Assembly: GCA_019677205.1 (NCBI GenBank)
Contig: JAAMXY010000233.1
Span: forward strand, 1-15,399
Length of the DNA stretch: 15,399 nucleotides
Reading direction: 5' to 3'
From: Pinguiococcus pyrenoidosus
Taxonomy: Eukaryota > Sar > Pinguiophyceae > Pinguiochrysidales > Pinguiochrysidaceae
Below are positions 6,459-15,395 of this stretch, piece after piece (the first letter of the stretch is position 1; each line of letters opens with the position of its first letter). The position numbers and the translations under genes were made by a program. The notes under the pieces are model-generated. The model saw nothing but the letters and a program-made list of their open reading frames with translations. It was not told the origin of the DNA and searched no databases.

Positions 6459-9400
6459 CTACCACACCTTCTCCAAGAGCTTCGTGCCTTCCTTCGGGTG
6501 GAACTGGAACACCCACCCGCGGCCGTCGGCCAGGCGGAAGTAAACCTGGTCCGGCTCCTCGACCGGTCTAAACGACATGCTAAAGCGGTACTCTTCCCCG
6601 GGGAAGATGCCTTCCCCTGTCTTGATGCTCTCAATGGCGGGCCCGAAGCGGATGCCCAGAGGCGTGGTCATCGACGCCAGGTACCGCATGTTCACGTACT
6701 CCTCCTCGAGCGTGCCGTCGACGAGCGCAAAGAGGTTCTTGCTGTTCTGCGGATGAAGCCGCGCCGCCCAGCCGCGGTCGTCCGCGAGGCGGAAGAAGGT
6801 CCTCCCGTCGATGTTGATGATCTGCGTCATCTCCAAAACTTCTCCGGGGAAGATGCCCTCTCCGGTGCGCGGCGCGTCGTAGCTGGGGTGCGAGCGGATC
6901 GCCAGCGGCTGGGACGTGGGATCCAGGCGGTAGAACTCGTGGATCTGCTGCCCCAGGTGCCAGTACTCGTCTTGACGGTCGTCCGTGTATTCGAGGTACA
7001 AGGCGTAGACATGAGACTCAATTGCGCGGATCCACTCCGACATCTCCTTCTCATTCTTGGCGGTGAGCACCCACTCCTCGTTCTCCGTCTGCACGGTGAA
7101 GCGGTTGGGCACGTTGGTGTAGCTGGTGATGGTGTTGACCTTGAGCTCCATCCGGCGGAAGTTCTTCGTGCCCTCCTCCGCCTTGCGGTCGTAGAAGTCC
7201 AGGCAACCGTGGTCCAGCACGAAGTACTTGGATCGCCAGCGGCCCAAGAAGCGGCTCTGCTTCATGAGGAAGCCCTTCATGTTGTACTGCATGAACGACT
7301 CAGCCTTGTCGCTGTTGGCGCGCACGCTGGAAATGGGACTGTTCCCCGCCTTCTGCGCGGGCATCGAAAGCTCCGGCGGCTTCTTGACCGGCACCGGCGG
7401 AGTCGGCGCCTGCTGGGCAGGGACCGCCGTCCGCGACTGGCGGCGGTTGGAGGCCGGACTGTGGGGTCTGGCGGGCGTCGTCTCGCCAGTGATGCGATTC
7501 CGGTACAACGGCTTGCCGTCGCCCGGCAGCTCCTCCCAGCCCTTGGGCAGCGGCTCCTGCGCGTCCAAGAAGCCGGCCGAGCTGGTGCGGTTGATCGCGT
7601 GTAGGCGCTGGCCGGCGCAGCGGAGCTCCTTGGGAGCGTCCGGAGCGGCGGTGACGATATGCGTCGGGGCCGTCTCGGCCAGCGCGGCCGCTCGCTTCGA
7701 CGCCTCCTCCAAGTGCTTGGTCTCCATCTCCGCCTCGGCCGCCTCTCGCTGCGCCTGGCTGATGCTGGCCTGGCGCTGCAGTTCGGCGCGGCGCTTGGCC
7801 TCGGCCTGCTTGGCCTTCTCGGCCTCTCGTCGCGCCCGCTCGATCTCGGCCTGCCTGTCTTCCTCCGCCAGCCGCGCTAGGCGTAGCTCCTGCGCCTTGC
7901 GACCGGTCTCCTGCAGCTTGGCCGAGAGGGCCTTTGCGGACGCCAGCACTTCCGACGCCGCGGCCTCCGCCTGCTCGGCATCGCGGATGGCGTCTCTCCA
8001 GATCGAGCCGCTTCGGCTCAAAGCGTCCGAGGCCTGCGAAGCGGCCTGGCCGGCCACGTGGATGAGTTGGTGGATCTCGGCGAGCTTGTCAGCGGCGGCC
8101 TGGCTCTTCTGCTCGGCGTAGGTGGCCTGGCAGCGCGCCGCACCGTCGACGGCCTGCTTGGCCAAGTCGCTGATCTCCTTGATGAGGGCCTCTCCGTTGC
8201 ACATGCACTCCCACGCGTCTGCCAGCTGGTCGCTGTTGTTCAGGTCCGCCGCCGTCTCCACGCCGCGCGTGGCGCTCTCCGCCAGCTGCTGGCCCGTCCG
8301 AGTCCGCTCGCGGCACTGGCGCACCTCGTTCCGAAGCTGCTGCACCAACTGCTCGATGGCGCCCTCGCGACTGGCCTCCTGGGCCTCAAAGGCGGCGAAG
8401 TCGCTCTCCAGCAGATCGCAGCTGGCAACGGCGGCGGCGATGTGTACCAGACGGCCCAGCACGAGAGTGTCGTCCATGGCCTCCTCGGCGCCACCCTCGT
8501 CGGTGAGGTCCTTGAAATTAGCCTTGGCGGCCTTGAAGGCCTCGATGGCCTCCTCCTTGGCAGCCTGAGCCCGCTTGGCGGCGTTCTGGCCGGCCTCTCG
8601 CGCCTGCAGCGCTTGCTGCAGGCGCTCCAGGAACCACGCCTTTTGGTCGGAGAGATCCATCTGCAGGATCTCCTGCACCTTGCTGATCTGGCCGGCCTTG
8701 AAAAACACGCGCGTGCGACCCAGGCGGTACATGTCCGGGTCGACGTCGAAGGCCCACAGGATGGCCGCGATCAGCACCTCCTCGGGCTCTCGCGCGAACA
8801 TGGCCAGCGCGTCCGGCGGCAGACTGGACAACGTCTGGCGTAGCTCGGCGTAGCTGATGCGCGTGGGCAGGCCCACCTTGAGCACCTCGCAGGTCTGCAG
8901 CAGCCCCAGCGCGCGCAGCTGTTCTACAACATACGTCGCGTCGAAGACGCCGGGCGCCATCTGGGCGTTGGGTTTGATGCAGCGTACGAAGCAGCAGCTG
9001 CTCACTACCAGATCCGCCTTCAACGCCTTCATCGACGCCATGAAGGTCTGCGCCACCGTGGGCTTCTTGAGCCCGGCCTTGCGGCGCGAGCGGGACGCCG
9101 TACCGGCCGAGGCCGCGCCGGACTGCTTCATGGCCTGATCGGCGGCCTTGGCGTCCTTGAGCAGCTGCACTCGGCTGGCTTCCACCGCCGGGCCGAAGCG
9201 GTCGGGGATGGCGTCGTTGTTCTTGTTGATCCACGTGCCCACGGTGTACTGCACCTTGCCGGCGTAGTGCTTGATCCAGAACTTGTCGTGCTTGTCCTTG
9301 GGATGCGTCTTGGGGAAGTAGATGTTGCGCGCGTGCTCCTTGTGCACCTCGGCGCAGAACTTTACGTCCGACGGACTCGGCTGCCGAGAGATGTTGTCCA

Positions 9401-11875
9401 GCACGGAGAAGATGCCCTTCTCACGGGCGCCGATCATATCCACGCAGCCTGAGTTGTCCGGAATGGACGAGATCTGGCACTCGATGTTCTCTTCCTCGTA
9501 GATGCGGATCTCCGCCGCGATGACCTGCTGGTTGAACACATCCTGCAAACTCTCGTTGGCGAAGTTGATCAGCAGCTGCTCGAACTCGTTGACCTGGAAG
9601 GCCTCGAAGCCAAAGATGTCCAAGACGCCTATGCACGGCAGCTCACCGTCCTTCTTGCCCAGCGAGTCATTCACGGAGGTGACGATCAGGCTGAAAAGAC
9701 ACCTGAGGCAGAGCAGAAGCAGCCGCAGGAGCAGCAGCAGCAGGAGCAGCAGCAGCAGCAGCAGCAGCCATGAGACTAAGTTGAGAGCCGAGTTTGAAAA
9801 GCACCGACGAGAGGGAGTGAGACGGTGACGCGCCAAAGGGAGAGACGTACTCGTAAACGCATTTCGCGATGGCGTCGCGCGAGAATTCCGCGTCCTTCAC
9901 AATCAGTGGAATCGCATACTCCTCGCCGCGAGTGGAGATGTGACGCACGGTCAAGATATCGTCCACCACCTGTGGGGTGCCATGGAAGTGAGACTCGAAG
10001 CACACCGCGAGCATCGGTGATGGCCGGTTAACGTGCCTCTGGCGCCATGCCCAGCAGTTCGCAGACCGTGTCCAGCGACGTAGCTACAGTTGCAACTGGG
10101 CCCTCTGGCCCATCTTTTTCGACAAACTGGATGTTCCCTGCATCCAATCGCGGCTGAGGCGAGCAGAGAGACTTGGACTTTCCACCGCGCAGCAACGCGC
10201 TCACCTAGATGAAGGACGGCTGCCAAGAGACGCCACAGTCCCAAGCGGGTTTCGTTCGACATGCCAATCGACGTTAAAGATCGCTGGAGCGTTTGGAAGG
10301 CGGCGGCGTCGTCCACTCCCTCGATCTGTGCAAAGCGTGTCGTCAGCAGCGCGACGCAAGCAAGCGAAGGCAGCATGGCTTGCGCACCGTCTGCAGTCCA
10401 TTGCGCAAGTACGCAAAGTTCTCGCTGGACTCTCCTGCTAATTTACACGCTGCGCCGATCTTGGCGCCGCCGCCAGATAGCAGCTGGAAGAACGCGTGGA
10501 AATTCCTCTCGTTGGGCGCCTGGTGCACCACGCGGGACTTCTCAAGCAGATACGTCTCCAGAAAGCCTCCCGCAAGAGCCTGTTTCCGTTTCCGAGGGCA
10601 TCAAAAGCATGGTAAGACTACCACTACTCCTGGTCTGCGCGACAAACCCTCTGGGCAGAGTTTCAGCACGACGTGATGGTCACCTTCTCGCTTGGGTCCG
10701 AGAACTGCAGCTTCATAAACTTGCCGAAGCGGCTGGAGTTCGGGTTGCGCACGGTCTTGGCGTTTCCAAAGGCCTGTTCACAGAGTCTCGTCGTATCAGC
10801 ATGCGAGCTTTCAAGCTTCGCACGTCAAGCTCGACGCTCACCTCCAAGATGGGAGATGTGTTGATCATGCGCTGGTCCAGCGAGCCCTCCTTTTCCGCAC
10901 ATCCGCCTCGCGTCGCCAAGTATCTTCGGACAAGTTGACGAGTGAGGCGATCTGTCGTCGTCGATCGATTTGCGTCTCCCTCGCTGTTGTGCTACGTCAC
11001 CTCAGAACGATCTTGGCCGTCTCGGACTTTCCGGCTCCCGACTCTCCATTGATCACGATCGCCTGGTTGCTGAAGGGCTTTGCCGGCGTCTTGTCTGTCG
11101 CCGGCCTGGGCAAGGAGAGCTGCTGGTAGGCCAGCTCGGCTAGCGAGTAAGGGTGCGGCCTGGCCGGATCCAGGGGCACGTTCTGTGCTTGACGGTGAGT
11201 CGCTGCAGTATGCGATGGAAGCACGTCCTACGCTCGCTCAGAAGTACCTGATACGTCGAGGCGTCCGGGCCAGGAAGTCGCCGCAAGGGATTCACCGCAA
11301 TTAGCACGCTGCCCATGAAGGTATACGCCTGCGGGTCGCCTGGCCGCATCCGCTCGGACAGGTTGTGCAGAATGCCGGCCTCGTGGATGTGGTACAGAGA
11401 GGTCATGTCCGGCACGACGCTGCCAATTGACGATGGCCATCAGCGAAGGAGAGAAAGAGGCACCACCACCTCGACCTCTTCACCGTCGCAGCCACACGAC
11501 AACAAACAAAGTACCTTGGATTGGCGTAGTACAACTCATGGAAGCCCAGGTCCACCGAGAAGACGTCGCCCGGCGCGTCTGCCGGCTGGACTTTCAAGAT
11601 GGTGTTGTCTTGGCTCAGGACCTTTGAAAAGAACCACCGGCGCCATTGAGTCGCACATCCAGCTGAGGAGGTGATAAACCCCGGGACTTTCGTACCTGCA
11701 CGCATTCCCACTTCTCGGAGCCGTCGCGAGTGGCCCAGATGTGCGTTCCGAGAGGCAGTTCCGGCGCGATGAAGACCTGCTGACTCTCCGTGCGCGCCTG
11801 CGCCTTGGATCTCGACTGCCGCTTTGAGCTCGTCGCCGGAGGCGCCGAGTCTCCGGGCCGCGCCGTGCTCGCCAT
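6459..11875 (-). CDS. Unconventional myosin heavy chain, 11 exons: motor, helical tail, WW-like, PH, two SH3-like repeats
   Basis: Exons: complement of 11696..11875, 11515..11621, 11248..11419, 11001..11182, 10842..10923, 10684..10773, 10388..10579, 10205..10325, 10037..10137, 9851..9969, 6459..9702. They sum to 4590 nt, or 1529 residues. The ATG at 11875 follows an in-frame TGA. The order is an SH3-like N-terminus (about 40-95), then a motor with P-loop [12 protein letters not shown] (199-210), switch [10 protein letters not shown] (251-259), switch II DIFGFE (477-482), basic loop 2, actin-contact VRCIKPN and a converter ending near 785. The TEDS position is Glu (TRGEEY). No IQ motif follows. 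The tail has helices (790-1125, charged and coiled-coil-like from about 1040), a WW-like module (1167-1194; W1171 kept, second Trp replaced by Pro), a PH domain (1256-1346) and two related SH3-like repeats (1382-1444, 1460-1529), each with TGEGIFPGE and FRLAD.RGW. An actin motor with membrane- and protein-binding tail modules is inferred; the class is unassigned. Confidence 0.93.
9703..9850 (-). other. Myosin intron 10 with CTG-repeat tract beside the acceptor (148 bp)
   Basis: Minus-strand donor TACGA|GTACGTCT and acceptor CTCTGCCTCAG|GTGTC join KCVYE to [11 protein letters not shown], the expected DALAK-downstream helix. A second AG 12 bp further would drop CLFS and break the alignment. The 3' half is an imperfect CTG/CTC array (9712-9768), CAG on the plus strand. 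Confidence 0.85.
9712..9768. repeat. Imperfect CAG/CTG triplet repeat inside a myosin intron
   Basis: A CAG-type array on the plus strand, interrupted by AAG, CCG and GAG units, with a longest pure run of about eight units. It lies wholly within intron 10, so the apparent poly-Leu or poly-Ala reading frames across it are not protein. Confidence 0.9.
9970..10036 (-). other. Myosin intron 9 with a GC-AG boundary (67 bp)
   Basis: Family alignment requires LLGMAPE to join [17 protein letters not shown], and that needs donor CAGAG|GCACGT with acceptor CACCCCACAG|GTGG. The nearest GT donor is four bases further in and cannot be joined to any nearby AG in the right frame. Confidence 0.78.
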
Positions 11876-13183
11876 CGCTCACAGCCACTGGCGTCTACCT
11901 CCGCAACACAAGCGGACCTTCCGCGCTCTCTAGGACCGAAAGTGGGAAAGGGACCGTTGCTGCTTGAATGAGCAAGGCTTGGACTGAGGCCTGAGGACAC
12001 CAGCTTTTGTGGTGTGCAGGTCTTTTGTAGACTCTTGCGAAAACTGAGCAAAAAGAGCAGCGTCGGACACTTTCGCAGGGAGAGTAGCGCTCTCGCACCT
12101 TCTCTCCTTCAGAGCGTTTGGAAGCGTCGCGTGGGCTTCCGAACACGTTTTTGCCAGCAGAGATGAGATCCGAGTCGACACGACGCCCACTCCGCTCGCG
12201 TCCAGACCCTCTTGATTTGGGGTCCAGGATGTGAGAGGCTCTGAGAAGGATGCAACGCCGAGACGTATGGCACTGAAGCCTACTTCTTTTCTGCATCCGT
12301 AGCTTAGGGCGTTCCCGTTTCAGGTTTGAGCGTTGCTGTTTGTATTGCTGGGCGTGTGGCGGTATTCGATGGGACTTGCCTCCGGACGACTGGCTATGCT
12401 ATGTGCTCCGATTGCTACTTCTCGCATGTCGGCGGAATTGAAGGTTCCCGGGCCAATCGCTGCGACGCGCTGTGAGCGGAAACTGACATCCATTGCTCTG
12501 AAAGGTCCAGCTCTGTAGTACAGGAATGGAATCGCAGCGCTGGTTGCTATGGGAGGCATGCTCCAAGCTCTCACAGAGAGCCGTTGGGTTAGGAGGCTCG
12601 GGATTCAGTGATTTGGATTCGTCGACTCCTTCGAAACAAGGGAACGTCGACTAGACCGCGAAGGACAAAGGAAATGAGCTACTTGTACGTTTCCTGCTTT
12701 GAGGATGAGTGCATCATCCTCTTTCTTCGACTCGACTGCACACGATCTCAGCTGGCTTTGTACCTCACTTCCCTCTCCGGCGGAATCGAGCATTGCGAGA
12801 AGTGTGCCATGCCATACGAGAACCTAGTCATGCGTGAAAAAGACTTGTTCGTCTTCTTCGCACCCCAACAGTCTCCTAGACTTCTTCGAATCTGTACGAG
12901 CCCCGAACCAACGGCTTTTCGTGAACCGTGAACTTTGGAGAGGTGGTCGAATAGCATGTCCTCGCGAAAGGGCAGAACTCGAAAGAAAAATTCGCCAATG
13001 CCAAAACGAATCCCAGGTCAGCTTCTCGGTGGCCTATCGCTGGTGAAACGGGACACGACGGGGTTGTCATGCATAAACCCTTATCCAACTTGTGGGTTGT
13101 GAATGCTGCTGGACGTTGAACTTGCACAACTGGAGAACAATGGATAACATAGAAGAAAACCGCTTTCTTGCCTTGAAGGTCAA
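11876..13183. other. Gene-poor interval upstream of myosin
   Basis: This 1.3-kb interval has no reading frame I can defend. Its left part must carry the myosin promoter and 5' UTR. From about 12300 to 13180 it is visibly less GC-rich than the gene-bearing DNA on either side. A perfect 8-bp inverted repeat with a 5-nt loop lies at 12701-12721. Open frames of 60-107 codons occur on both strands, but they overlap each other, have no family resemblance and look random. Decayed mobile DNA or plain intergenic sequence are both possible. Confidence 0.5.
12701..12721. repeat. Small perfect inverted repeat
   Basis: GAGGATGA at 12701-12708 and TCATCCTC at 12714-12721 flank GTGCA and could form an 8-bp stem. 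It is not followed by a functional context I can identify. Confidence 0.6.
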
Positions 13184-13184
13184 C

Positions 13185-13304
<120 letters not shown>

Positions 13305-13360
13305 TGACCAAATTGCAGCTATTCTACAACGTCAGGACGCACGCACAACATGCTCACCGC

Positions 13361-15099
13361 TCACCAGGGTCGAGTGTTCAGAACGCTCTTGTGGGACTTG
13401 TCGCCTCCTGCAACGTAGTATGACTCACCGGAGAGGCCGGGCACGACGTACTTCCCAGCTTCCTTTTCAGAGCTTCGCGCCGCTCCCGGCGACACTTCTG
13501 CCTTGTCATTTCGGTAGATGGACGTCGTTGATCGACTGCTGGAGGAGGGACCTACATGCCTCCGGGAGGACTGTGGAGTCATAGCTGAGGAAGCGACGCC
13601 GGCAGGTTGAGACTCCGCGGAAGCTCCTTGTCGGGCTGCCGCGGAGCCGCCAGCCGGACTACTCGCTGCGGTGTTTTCGTCTCTTGATCTCGCATTCTCG
13701 CCCCTGGCTCTCCGCATGCGTCCGCCGCGCCTCGCGGACCTGGTGCCCGTGCCTTCCTCCACACCACCTTCAAGAGGGGAGTTCAATCCCGGCAGGATGT
13801 TTGTCGCGACTTGCTGGCCACCACGGCGGCCCCTTCGCCTCGCCCTTCTTCCATCATCGGCCGGCTCATCGCCGAGTCCAGGGATCGCGAGCGTGGGCGT
13901 TCGGCGCACCTCTTGCGCGAGGGCTTGCTCTGGACCCTTGCTGACGCCCTCGTCTCCTTGCAGGATGCCTCGGATGCCAGAACGAGATCGGTTCGGCACC
14001 GCGCGATTCGCCTCCCACCCTTGGGTGTTCTCGACAACCGGCGTTCGCTCTCGGAGCACCGCTGCAGCTTCTGCTTCTGGTTCTGCCTCGGTCTGTGCTC
14101 CTTCTCGGGCTCGCCGGACGCGTTCCTCGACGAAGCTTTTCGGCACCAGCTGTTCCTGTTGTTCACGCCGCCAGAGAAACACAAAGCAAAGCTAAGAGGC
14201 CAGGAAACAGAAGGGTCCCATCATCGCGACACCCCCACCTTGCCTGCTCGACGGTCACCGCGTCGCGAGTTGAAGCGTATGCTGTACTCAGTCGGCCCAT
14301 CGTTCTCGTGAGCCTGGACGATTGTGGCCTCCTCGAGACGCTTTTCAGTGGCGTTCAGGTACATCACTGTATCCCCAACCTCAAACCCAGGCGCGCCATC
14401 CCGTTTCGAGGTAGCATTGCTTTGCTGTACGTGCCTATTCTGAGGTGGAGTGGTCTCCAGGCTGTCTCTTCCAGAGACATCGCCTCCCGAGGCCGTCGCC
14501 GGCGCTAGCGACTCCATCCCTGGGATGGCCCGGGGCTCAACAAGCACTCCTCGCTGCAACGTCAAAGCTTTCGCCGTAGTCCTTTCCGCGCCACTTGCCA
14601 TCCCTTGCCTAGGCATTCTCTTGGTCGTTATCCTTTTCGCTGGAGCCCGCTGCCGCTGAATTCTCCCAGGCCGGTCGGGCAAAGCTGCAGCGTTTGCCGC
14701 CGTGGAGGCCGGCTGTGTACGCCGCGCGGAAGTGGAAGCAACGAGCTCTTCGCTTTGCTGGTTGCTCGGTCGATGCTTCGGATGGCTCGATCCTGCTGTC
14801 GCTCTCAGAAGAGGTTCATAGTCGGACTTGTCAAGCTTCGATCTGCTCGTCGAGGCGTTTTGTGCGCGCATTGCTGCGTTGTGCTCCAGATCCGCGTCGT
14901 AAACGGCCTGGCCGGCGTACACGCCCTCCTTGTGCTTGGTGTCCCACTGGATGCTCGTGGTCCCCAGCAGCCCCTTGACGGCATTGCCTGACTCGTACTC
15001 GCGGTACAGCTTCGACTGCCGCACACAAGATCGACTTCCCAAGTGGCAGCCCACGTTGATGTTTGTCGAGCCACCGCTGTCGCGATAGTGGCCCGACAT
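13361..15099 (-). CDS. Uncharacterised low-complexity protein with a Tudor/SH3-like module, two exons
   Basis: Exons are complement(14239..15099) and complement(13361..14155), joined by an 83-bp phase-0 GT-AG intron, giving 551 residues. The ATG at 15099 is the first after an in-frame TGA. I do not recognise the family. The N-terminal 80 residues look ordered (for example QSKLYREYESGNAVKGLLG and SIQWDTKHKEGVYAGQAVY). Residues about 239-293 form a probable Tudor/SH3-like barrel (VGDTVMY...EEATIVQAHENDGPTEYSIRF), and the splice falls inside it: RRAGK joins EQLVPK, which supports the intron. The remainder is rich in Ala, Ser, Arg, Gly and Pro and likely disordered, with Arg-rich patches (RRARRRGRRGG, 390-399). 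A short C-terminal block (GKYVVPGLSGESYYVAGG) looks more ordered. An adaptor or nucleic-acid/methyl-mark binding role is possible but is inference only. Confidence 0.75.
14156..14238 (-). other. Intron of the uncharacterised Tudor-like gene (83 bp, GT-AG, phase 0)
   Basis: Minus-strand donor GGCAAG|GTGGGG and acceptor GTGAACAACAG|GAACAG. Reading through stops at TGA within 18 bases of the donor. Splicing joins the two long frames in phase and completes the Tudor-like module. Confidence 0.82.
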
Positions 15100-15274
15100 G
15101 TCCTGAGGATCCGCAGCAGGCTTCGGAATGGGACAGGAAAGGCTTTTTGTGAACGATGGCGAGGTGAGCAATGCGTATTCACTGCCGAAGATTTGAATCG
15201 GTGTGAAAGAAAATGGCGGGAAGTTCAGGCTTCAAAACAGATTAAATACTTCTGGATACTCTGTCGTCTCAAAG

Positions 15275-15332
15275 GGTGAATTTACCTTTTACATTAACGG
15301 TTATGAAACCGCCTGAAAGGTGAATTCACCTT
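15275..15332. promoter_or_regulatory. Two copies of a GGTGAATTCACC-type palindrome
   Basis: AAGGTGAATTCACCTT (15317-15332) is a perfect 16-bp palindrome. GGTGAATTTACC (15275-15286) matches its 12-bp core at 11 of 12 positions. The centres are 44 bp apart. Paired symmetric sites upstream of a start codon resemble binding sites for a dimeric regulator, but a mobile-element origin is equally possible. Confidence 0.5.
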
Positions 15333-15357
15333 GGCGCTTAGAGCACCCTCACTAGTA

Positions 15358-15395
15358 GGGCCGAATTCAGATTTCTGATTGGACCGATTCGGCCC
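15358..15395. repeat. Nested inverted repeat at the window edge
   Basis: GGGCCGAAT (15358-15366) is the reverse complement of ATTCGGCCC (15387-15395). Inside it, TCAGA (15367-15371) pairs with TCTGA (15374-15378). This could be a hairpin, or the end of a small inverted-repeat element that continues past the window. Confidence 0.6.

Noticed and set aside
6276-7604. 442-codon open frame on the plus strand
   Set aside because: It is antisense to the myosin PH and SH3-like exon; same GC-driven artefact.
7228-8843. Two long plus-strand frames (297 and 261 codons)
   Set aside because: They are antisense to the Ala/Glu-rich myosin helical tail and composed mostly of Ser/Ala/Cys or Leu/Val, as expected for a shadow.
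9691-9702. Second AG (TTTTCAG) as acceptor of myosin intron 10
   Set aside because: It has the better pyrimidine tract and keeps frame, but would remove CLFS, which aligns with the conserved ERLF.W helix of myosins.
9667-9780. Poly-Ala frame following the DALAK-region exon
   Set aside because: It reads through the same intron and soon hits a stop; not part of the myosin.
9703-9836. Poly-Leu N-terminal extension of the last myosin exon as a signal or membrane anchor
   Set aside because: It is the CTG-repeat intron. Splicing at 9850 and 9703 restores the conserved motor sequence.
10036-10060. GT donors near the end of myosin exon 9 as alternatives to GC
   Set aside because: The donor at GTTAAC gives the wrong phase with every nearby AG. 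The upstream GTCTGC donor deletes the conserved LLG segment.
12285-12370. Possible tRNA around a CCGTAGCTTAGG-like string
   Set aside because: The A-box resemblance is weak, and I found no B box or cloverleaf pairing.
12608-12931. 107-codon plus-strand frame in the lower-GC interval
   Set aside because: It has no recognisable domain, overlaps opposite-strand frames of similar length, and its length is within chance for the composition.
13671-14311. Plus-strand frames of 174 and 166 codons
   Set aside because: They are antisense to the second exon of the Tudor-like gene; serine/arginine-rich shadows.
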